From a virus: a stretch of 26,430 nucleotides of DNA. Within the stretch, counting starts at the first letter, position 1. Each line of letters opens with the position of its first letter. The stretch covers positions 1-26,430 of IMG/VR virus record IMGVR_UViG_3300044825_001878; one strand, written 5' to 3'. The notes under the pieces were generated by a model. The model did not search any database. It was not told where the DNA came from and worked only from the letters and a program-made list of their open reading frames with translations. Below are positions 21,182-26,430 of the stretch, in pieces. The translations under genes were made by a program, and so were the position numbers.

Positions 21182-21935
21182 CCTTCGCAGCAACGCCGCC
21201 ATCGCCGCCGGACGCACCACCGTCGCCGTCGAGGAGCTGCCGGAGACCTCGGCTTCCGTGTCAGCCCCGCCCGCCCTGGAGATGCCCGACCTCGGGGAGA
21301 GCCCGGCCGATTACGACCAGGTGCCGGTCGTGGTGGCCTGGATGCGGGTCATGCGGGAGATCCGGGAGATGCGCAAGGAGGGTCGCTACAGCGGTGGCGG
21401 CACCACCTACAACTTCCGGGGCGTCGACCAGGCGATGAACATGTTCGGCGCGGCCGTCCGTAAGCACGGCGTGGTGATCATGCCGTCGAACGTGGAGGCG
21501 ACCTACCGCGACACCACCACCAACAAGGGCAACAAGATGCGCGAGTGCACCGTGACGGTCACCTACGACATCTACGGCCCCAAGGGCGACAAGATCGTGG
21601 CCATGTCCGCCGGTGAGTCGCTGGACTCCTCCGACAAGGGCACCGCCAAGGCGATGAGCGTGGCCCTGCGCGTGCTGCTGCTCCAGGGCGGCATGGTCCC
21701 GACCGAGAACCGTGACCCGGACGCCGACCGGCACGAGCGCGGCGAGGCCGAGATGCGGACCGCCGAGAGCTACATGATCGAGGCGTCCAGCGAGCAGACT
21801 TCCAAGCAGCGGCTGCTGACCATCTACAACGAGCTGAAGCGCAACAACCGGCTCGGGGAGATGGTGATGCCGGAAGGCGCTGAGGAGCCCCAGACGATCG
21901 GCGACTACGTGGTGGCGATCGGGAAGACCCGCTAG
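21174..21935 (+). CDS. erf: ERF-family single-strand annealing protein
   Basis: This 253-residue protein has ATG 21174 following AGGAGG, overlapping the exonuclease end by 8 bases. The ERF core spans about residues 48-175, with YNFRGVDQAMNMFGAAVRKH (79-98), then CTVTVTYDIYGPKGD and GESLDSSDKGTAKAMSVALR (147-166), all typical of the family. ERF proteins form rings that anneal complementary single strands. With the YqaJ nuclease and RusA-like resolvase this makes a self-contained recombination module, useful for circularising or concatenating phage DNA. It is the last gene before a structured intergenic segment. Confidence 0.88.
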   Translation: MSDLRSNAAIAAGRTTVAVEELPETSASVSAPPALEMPDLGESPADYDQVPVVVAWMRVMREIREMRKEGRYSGGGTTYNFRGVDQAMNMFGAAVRKHGVVIMPSNVEATYRDTTTNKGNKMRECTVTVTYDIYGPKGDKIVAMSAGESLDSSDKGTAKAMSVALRVLLLQGGMVPTENRDPDADRHERGEAEMRTAESYMIEASSEQTSKQRLLTIYNELKRNNRLGEMVMPEGAEEPQTIGDYVVAIGKTR

Positions 21936-21946
21936 ACCGGCTGAGA

Positions 21947-22016
21947 GCCACGCAGAGCCCCTAGAACGGCTTGCCCTTGGAAGGCTTAGGGTGAGCCCGG
22001 ACAGGGGCTCTGTGGC
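21947..22016 (+). other. Long structured element upstream of small terminase
   Basis: GCCA-CG-CAGAGCCCCT (21947-21962) pairs with AGGGGCTCTG-TGGC (22003-22016), about 14 pairs with a 2-base bulge. The enclosed segment can fold again (CCTT-GG-AAGG and GCTTGCCCT with AGGGTGAGC). It may be the terminator of the recombination operon, a small RNA, or a packaging recognition (cos/pac) element, since such sites often lie next to the small terminase gene. Confidence 0.55.
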
Positions 22017-22060
22017 GTTCTGAGCGGGCTACAGGAGGGGTGTGGTGGTGGCGTCCAAGG

Positions 22061-22090
22061 TTTAACAGCTCCCCTAACGCCATCTATCCT
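22061..22090 (+). promoter_or_regulatory. Possible leaderless promoter of the packaging operon
   Basis: TTTAAC (22061-22066), 18 bases and TATCCT (22085-22090) end 6 bases before ATG 22097. The ATG lacks a clear ribosome binding site, which would fit leaderless translation. The -35 is weak, so confidence is moderate. Confidence 0.45.
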
Positions 22091-22096
22091 CAGGGC

Positions 22097-22510
22097 ATGG
22101 CAGCTCCAGGACATCTTGAGAAGGCGTGGCGGCGAGTACCGCTCATGCGGGAACTGGCTGCTGGCGAGAAGACCCAGACGCAGCTGGCGAAGGAGTACGG
22201 CTGCACGCCGGGTGCGGTGTCGATCTTCGCATCACGGCACGAGGAGGAGATCCAGGCGCTGCGCGACAAGCTCGAAGACGAGTGGGTCGGGCTGTGGGTC
22301 GCCAACAAACGCGACCGCCTGGCCGTCTACCAGAACGACATCGAGATGCTGGACGAGCTGGGCCTCACCGACGAGCGCATGGCCAACCTGAAGGCGAAGC
22401 TGCTGCGTCAGGTGGCCGAAGAGGTCGGAGACCTGCGCGCCGACGTCAACGTCACCGGGAGGGTGCTGCACCACATCCTCGAAGGGGTCAACCTCAACGA
22501 CCTGGAGTGA
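22097..22510 (+). CDS. Terminase small subunit (putative), HTH protein
   Basis: This 137-residue protein has a helix-turn-helix at about residues 20-45 (TQTQLAKEYGCTPGAVSIFA), followed by a helical oligomerisation segment (LRDKLEDEWVGLWVANKRDR) and a helical C-terminus. It stands directly before the large terminase, where the small subunit that recognises packaging DNA is normally encoded, and after a structured DNA element. A frame starting at 22040 would add 19 unlikely residues. A plain transcriptional regulator is the alternative. Confidence 0.7.
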   Translation: MAAPGHLEKAWRRVPLMRELAAGEKTQTQLAKEYGCTPGAVSIFASRHEEEIQALRDKLEDEWVGLWVANKRDRLAVYQNDIEMLDELGLTDERMANLKAKLLRQVAEEVGDLRADVNVTGRVLHHILEGVNLNDLE

Positions 22511-22517
22511 GGCCGAC

Positions 22518-22610
22518 ATGGAGCGCTTCCGTCACCACCTTCGCGTCTTCCTCATCTCGTTCACCTGGCTGATCTTCATGTCGCTGCTGCTCTGGAGCTT
22601 TCTGCCGTGA
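22518..22610 (+). CDS. 30-residue single-pass membrane microprotein between terminase genes
   Basis: The frame runs MERFRHHLRVFLISFTWLIF to LLLWSFLP. A basic N-terminus is followed by one hydrophobic segment of about 20 residues and a Trp/Phe-rich end. It begins 8 bases after the small terminase stop, and its TGA overlaps the large terminase GTG start (GTGA), a coupling that argues it is translated. It may be a leader for terminase synthesis, a membrane tether or a holin-like peptide. No family is recognised. Confidence 0.6.
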   Translation: MERFRHHLRVFLISFTWLIFMSLLLWSFLP

Positions 22611-23917
22611 CGACCACGATCAAGCGCGTGTACCGGCCGCGCGGTACTGCCGCCGAGGTCTTCTCTCGTCGCGAGCCCGAGGTGGTCATCAGTGGACCGG
22701 CAGGCACCGGCAAGTCCCGGGCCTGCCTGGAGAAGGTCCACGCCATGGCCTTACGGAAGCCGAGTCGCCACCTGATCGTCCGTAAGACCCTCGCCAGCCT
22801 GGGCGCTACCGGCCTGGAGACGTGGCGCAAGTTCGTGGTGCCCGAGGCCATGGCTACGGGGGTGGTGGAGTTCTACGGTGGCAGCGCACAGGAGCCGCCG
22901 CAGTACCGCTACGAGAACGGCAGCCGGGTGCTGATCGGTGGACTCGACAAGGCCTCGAAGATCATGTCGCTGGACATCGATACGGCCTACGTGCAGGAAG
23001 CCACCGAGCTGACCCTCAACGACTGGCAGATGCTGAGCACCCGTCTGCGCAACGGCGCGCTCTCCTTCCAGCAGCTGCTCGCCGACTGCAACCCGGGAGC
23101 GCCTAGCCACTGGCTGAAGCTGCGGGCCGACGAGGGCAAGACCGTCATGCTCAACGCGGCGCACACCGACAACCCTGTGCTCTACAACGAGGACGGCACG
23201 CTCACCGAGCGCGGGGCCGCGTACATCGCCCGGCTGGATGCGCTGGACGGAGTCGAATACCTCAGGCTGCGCAAAGGTCTCTGGGTTGCTGCTGAGGGTT
23301 TGATCTACGACGGCTTCGACCCGAACCACCATCTGGTCAACCGGCCGGTCGAACCGCCGGACAGCTGGGAGCGCTACTGGACCGTCGACTTTGGATTCAC
23401 CAACCCGTTCGTGCTCCAGTGCTGGGCCATCGATCCCGACGGCCGGGCGTTCCTGTACCGCGAGATCTACAAGACGAAGACCCTCGTCGAGGACCACGCC
23501 AAGCACATCATCAAGCTGGTCACACGGGCCGATGGGACCTGGCGCGAACCGAAGCCACGCGCAATCATCTGCGATCATGACGCCGAAGACAGAGCCACGC
23601 TGGAACGCCACCTCGGGATGCCTACTGTGGCTGCCAAGAAGTCGGTTTCCGACGGTATTCAGGCCACGCAGGCGCGCTTCAAGCAGGCAGGTGACGGCAG
23701 GGCTCGGATCTTCTACGTCCGGGACGCTCTCGTGGAGCGCGACGCTAGTCTCGCCGAGGCCGGGCTGCCCATCAGTACTGCTGACGAGGTGGGTGGATAT
23801 GTTTGGAACAGTGACAAGGACGCGCCTGTGAAGAAGAATGACCACGGGATGGACGCGCAGCGATACCTCGTGGCGCACCTGGATCTCAAGAAGCAGGTAC
23901 GGATGAGGTGGCTGTGA
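22607..23917 (+). CDS. terL: Terminase large subunit
   Basis: This 436-residue protein has a GTG start overlapping the microprotein stop. ATPase domain: Walker A GPAGTGKS (30-37) and Walker B region DIDTAYVQEATEL (123-135, with E131 following the aspartates). Nuclease domain, RNase H-like: VDFGFTNP (D261), ICDHDAED (D323) and KNDHGMDAQRY (D412/D416). Length and motifs fit the PBSX/terminase_6 type. It drives DNA into the prohead through the portal encoded two genes on. Packaging by headful or cohesive ends cannot be decided from the sequence. Confidence 0.92.
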   Translation: MTTTIKRVYRPRGTAAEVFSRREPEVVISGPAGTGKSRACLEKVHAMALRKPSRHLIVRKTLASLGATGLETWRKFVVPEAMATGVVEFYGGSAQEPPQYRYENGSRVLIGGLDKASKIMSLDIDTAYVQEATELTLNDWQMLSTRLRNGALSFQQLLADCNPGAPSHWLKLRADEGKTVMLNAAHTDNPVLYNEDGTLTERGAAYIARLDALDGVEYLRLRKGLWVAAEGLIYDGFDPNHHLVNRPVEPPDSWERYWTVDFGFTNPFVLQCWAIDPDGRAFLYREIYKTKTLVEDHAKHIIKLVTRADGTWREPKPRAIICDHDAEDRATLERHLGMPTVAAKKSVSDGIQATQARFKQAGDGRARIFYVRDALVERDASLAEAGLPISTADEVGGYVWNSDKDAPVKKNDHGMDAQRYLVAHLDLKKQVRMRWL

Positions 23918-24096
23918 TGATCTCCCAGGAGCAGGTGGCCATGATGCTGGTCATCTGCACGGCCGTCGGAGTTCTGCTGCTGTCCGCCGCAGCGTGGGCC
24001 GTCAGCGTCGCGCTCGGCCTCGCCGTCACCGGCATTCTCGTCGTTGTTGCTGGCCACTGGCTGGCGTTCCTGCGGATGCGCGGAGGTAACCAGTGA
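23917..24096 (+). CDS. Small membrane protein between terminase and portal
   Basis: This 59-residue protein has ATG 23917 overlapping the terminase stop (TGATGA), and its stop overlaps the portal GTG start (GTGA). Residues 9-55 are almost wholly hydrophobic (MMLVICTAVGVLLLSAAAWA and VALGLAVTGILVVVAGHWLA), giving two transmembrane helices, and the end is basic (RMRGGN). The hairpin membrane layout resembles small holins, but the setting among packaging genes is unusual. The function is unknown. Confidence 0.65.
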   Translation: MISQEQVAMMLVICTAVGVLLLSAAAWAVSVALGLAVTGILVVVAGHWLAFLRMRGGNQ

Positions 24097-25349
24097 AGCT
24101 CCTCGATGCGCTGAGCAACGCCATGAGCGGCGCGCGACCGGCAGTGCCGTACAACCCGCGCGGTGCCTCATCGATCCTGCTCAGCGGCTACGGAGGCGCA
24201 CGAGCCACCCTGCTGGGCGCGATGGGTAGCAACGGCACCCTGCACGCGACTGTCAGCCGCTACGCCAATGCCACCTCGCAGGTGTGCTGGAAGCTGTGGC
24301 GCAAGAGCCGCAGCGGGCTCGACGAGGACCGCGTGGAGATCCGCTCCCACCTGGCGCTCGATACCTGGCGACAGCCGAACGCCTACATGTCGCAGCAGCT
24401 GTTCGTCGAGACCTTCCAGCAGCACCTGGAGCTGGTTGGTGAGGGCTGGTGGGTGGTTCGGCGTAACGAGCTGGGTTGGCCCGAGAGCATGTGGGTGGTC
24501 CGGCCCGACAAGATCGCACCTGTTCCCGGTGGCGAGTTCGGCCTGCTCGGCTACGTCTACTTCGGCCCGAACGGTGAGCGCATCCCGCTTGACACCCAGG
24601 ACGTGATCCCGCTGAAGTGCCCGGATCCGCGCGATCCCGGACCGGCCGGTCGTGGCCTGGGCGTGGCGCAGACGATCCTCACTCAGGTCGAGGCGGCCAA
24701 CTACAGCGCCGAATGGAACCGCAACTTCTTCGCCAACAGCGCCGTGCCGGGCGGTGTCATCACCGTGCCGGAGACGCTTCAGGACGAATCGTTCGAGCGC
24801 CTGCGGATGCAGTGGGCCGAGCAGCACCGGGGCGTCAGCGCCGCTCACCGCGTCGGCATCCTCGAAGGCGGGGCCACCTTCGCGGCCTCCAGCTCCCACA
24901 GGGACATGGAGTTCTCAGAGCTACTGAACGTCAGCCGCGACGTGATCCGCGAGGCATACGCCATGCCGAAGTTCATGCTCGGCCTGGTCGACGACGTGAA
25001 CCGCGCCAACGCTGAGGCTTCCGATGCGGCGTTCGGATCCTGGGGCCTGGTGCCGCGCCTGGAGCGCATCAAGCAGGCGCTCAACACCCGCTTCCTGCCG
25101 CTGTTCGGCCCGTACGGCTACGGCACCGGCCAGCCGGACGTCGAGTTCGACTACGAGAACCCGGTGCCCGAAGACGCAGAGACCGAGCGGGCGGAGATGT
25201 CCGCCAAGGTGACGGCGTACGTTGCGTTGATCGAGGCGGGGGTTGATCCTGAAGCGGCGAGCCAGTATCTGGGCCTGCCGTCGCTGCCGCTGACGTCCGC
25301 GCCTGGGGCAGCTCAGGCTCCGACAACCGAGGGGTTCATCAATGCCTGA
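24093..25349 (+). CDS. Portal protein (HK97/SPP1 superfamily)
   Basis: This 418-residue protein with a GTG start starts MKLLDALSNAM. Characteristic portal features are the N-terminal amphipathic region, HLALDTWRQPNAYMSQQLFV, ELVGEGWWVVRRNELGWPES, and the long helical segment around YSAEWNRNFFANSAVPGGVI. A C-terminal acidic block (DYENPVPEDAETERAEM) follows. The length is usual for HK97-type portals. It forms the dodecameric ring at one capsid vertex that docks terminase and later the connector. It overlaps the protease gene by 8 bases. Confidence 0.9.
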   Translation: MKLLDALSNAMSGARPAVPYNPRGASSILLSGYGGARATLLGAMGSNGTLHATVSRYANATSQVCWKLWRKSRSGLDEDRVEIRSHLALDTWRQPNAYMSQQLFVETFQQHLELVGEGWWVVRRNELGWPESMWVVRPDKIAPVPGGEFGLLGYVYFGPNGERIPLDTQDVIPLKCPDPRDPGPAGRGLGVAQTILTQVEAANYSAEWNRNFFANSAVPGGVITVPETLQDESFERLRMQWAEQHRGVSAAHRVGILEGGATFAASSSHRDMEFSELLNVSRDVIREAYAMPKFMLGLVDDVNRANAEASDAAFGSWGLVPRLERIKQALNTRFLPLFGPYGYGTGQPDVEFDYENPVPEDAETERAEMSAKVTAYVALIEAGVDPEAASQYLGLPSLPLTSAPGAAQAPTTEGFINA

Positions 25350-26115
25350 CATGGGCAAGCTCCGCAACCTGGCTGGGCAGCTGAGGGAGCGGGTCGAGAA
25401 GCAGGCTCAGGAGGCGTCTCCGGGCCGGTGGTACAACATCCGCAACCAGGCCGCTCGGGACGTCGCCGAGGTCTACATCTACGACCAGATCGGTGCGGAC
25501 GGCGTGTCGGCCGTCGACATGATCACCGAGCTGAAGGCGATCAAGGCTAAGCAGATCCACCTGCACCTGTCGTCCGAGGGCGGCGAGGTCTTCGACGGCA
25601 TCGCCATCTACGAGGCGCTGCGGCAGCACCCGGCCAAGGTCCGCACCATCGTGGACTCCCTGGCCGCGAGCGCTGCGTCCTTCATCGCCATGGCCGCCGA
25701 TCCGTACGACGAGGCGGCTGACACCGGCGGTGTGTTCATGGGCCGTCACGCTCGTATGATGATCCACGACGCGGCCTGCGCCGGTGGTGTCGTCTACGGC
25801 AACGCGGCTGACATGCGGCGCTTCGTACAGGAAGTTGAGGTTGTCGCCTCGCTCCTGGACGATATGAGCGACAACATCGCCGAGATCTACGCGGCGCGCA
25901 CCAACAACGACGTCGGACACTGGCGAGCCCTGATGTCCGCTGAGACCTGGTTCTCCGCGAGCCAGGCAGTCGAGGCGGGCATCGCCGATGCCATCCTGGG
26001 CGAAGCAGCACAGAAGGCCCCGGTCAACAAGACCGAGGCGGTCATCAACGACGAGCTGGACCTCGACTTCGAGGCTCTGGCCGCCGCACTGAAGGGAGCT
26101 TGGGATGGCGAGTGA
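25342..26115 (+). CDS. ClpP-type prohead maturation protease
   Basis: This 257-residue protein uses ATG 25342; a second ATG at 25351 is possible. The ClpP fold is recognisable from HLHLSSEGGEVFDGIAIYEA (73-92), VDSLAASAASFIAMAAD (104-120, catalytic S110 most likely) and MMIHDA (H142). The terminal block LMSAETWFSASQAVEAGIAD (198-216) is usual in phage members. It cleaves capsid N-termini and scaffold during head maturation. It overlaps the capsid gene start by 11 bases, so head genes are tightly coupled. Confidence 0.9.
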   Translation: MPDMGKLRNLAGQLRERVEKQAQEASPGRWYNIRNQAARDVAEVYIYDQIGADGVSAVDMITELKAIKAKQIHLHLSSEGGEVFDGIAIYEALRQHPAKVRTIVDSLAASAASFIAMAADPYDEAADTGGVFMGRHARMMIHDAACAGGVVYGNAADMRRFVQEVEVVASLLDDMSDNIAEIYAARTNNDVGHWRALMSAETWFSASQAVEAGIADAILGEAAQKAPVNKTEAVINDELDLDFEALAAALKGAWDGE

Positions 26116-26430
26116 GCCGATTCCCACCGGGGCCGCCGAGCTGGAGGAGATGCTCAACGACCCCAAGCAGGTGAAGAACCTGTTCGCTGACCCGGGCCGT
26201 TTCAAGGAGTTCGTCTCCAACTACGGCAAGGCGCAGCTGAGCGAGAAAACCGAGATCGCCGCGCAGGTCCGCGACGAGACCCAGCGCGTGCTGGCGGACT
26301 TCCTGAAGACCCAGCGCAACGAGGTCCCCAAGTTCAACCCGCTCGACGGCAACCACGCTCAGCGCGTGACCGGCATGGGCAAGGGCACCTTCTACAACAA
26401 GCGCGCACCGGGTGCCAAGATCGACGAGGC
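26105..26430 (+). CDS. Major capsid protein, N-terminal part (truncated by window end)
   Basis: The frame is open from ATG 26105 (AAGGGAG upstream) to the window end, 108 codons. The visible sequence is charged and helical (ELEEMLNDPKQVKNLFADPG, EIAAQVRDETQRVLADFLKT), as expected for the delta/scaffold domain of an HK97-fold capsid protein removed by the upstream protease. The conserved capsid core lies beyond the window, so the call rests on gene order and the delta-like start. If the molecule is circular, the gene should end near position 1. Confidence 0.72.
   Translation, partial: MASEPIPTGAAELEEMLNDPKQVKNLFADPGRFKEFVSNYGKAQLSEKTEIAAQVRDETQRVLADFLKTQRNEVPKFNPLDGNHAQRVTGMGKGTFYNKRAPGAKIDE

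Noticed and set aside
20081-21220. 379-residue leftward open frame opposite the exonuclease gene
   Set aside because: It would cross three tightly overlapping genes and has shadow composition. The YqaJ and ERF motifs on the plus strand settle the coding strand.
21947-22016. tRNA gene
   Set aside because: The fold is one long bulged stem with an inner stem. There is no four-arm layout, no anticodon loop and no TTC-type arm.

Overview
The window looks like a nearly complete, circularly permuted genome of a small siphovirus-type actinobacterial phage. A plasmid-like maintenance and transfer block appears to be built into it. Base composition is strongly GC-rich with GC-rich third codon positions. 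The virion proteins resemble those of Streptomyces-type siphophages, and the membrane/translocase block resembles the transfer regions of Streptomyces plasmids and AICEs. A Streptomyces or related actinomycete host is therefore likely, but this is inference.

Layout: (1) 143-10865, rightward, is the virion late block. It holds two capsid-associated beta-type proteins, small linkers, a head-tail connector, two neck/tail-completion proteins, a major tail protein, a cysteine-containing tail protein, a second small tail-tube-like protein, tail assembly chaperones with a -1 frameshift, a short tape measure, a large minor tail protein and a short tail-tip protein. (2) 10870-10950 is a double terminator between convergent blocks. 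(3) 10962-15038, leftward, is a membrane cluster: a membrane-anchored FtsK/TraB-like DNA translocase with a C-terminal winged helix, two small membrane proteins, and a DUF2637/SpdB-like membrane protein whose gene is packed with an 8-bp repeat. (4) 15209-16035, leftward, has three small genes. (5) 16162-16332, rightward, encodes a ribbon-helix-helix regulator facing a divergent promoter pair. (6) 16396-18861, leftward, is a replication cluster with a DUF3987 P-loop protein. (7) 18898-19413 is a non-coding, strikingly symmetric region with an AT-rich centre flanked by inverted arrays, the best candidate replication origin. (8) 19471-21935, rightward, is the recombination block: RusA-like resolvase, a coiled-coil protein, YqaJ exonuclease and ERF annealing protein. 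(9) 22097-26430, rightward, is packaging and head: small and large terminase with two tiny membrane proteins, portal, ClpP-type prohead protease, and the start of the major capsid protein, cut by the window end.

The window begins just after where a capsid gene should end and stops inside a capsid gene. A circular or circularly permuted genome would close across this gap, with most of the capsid gene missing from view. I see no integrase and no endolysin.

The most interesting signals are: (a) 22 copies of GTGTTCA(T/C/A/G), all in one orientation, inside the DUF2637 gene and kept even where the reading frame shifts, a candidate recognition array for the neighbouring FtsK/TraB-like translocase; (b) the symmetric origin-like region; (c) a dual-coding pair at 1206-1371; (d) a textbook CCCTTTG frameshift site; and (e) the hybrid phage/transfer gene content without a recognisable lysis cassette.
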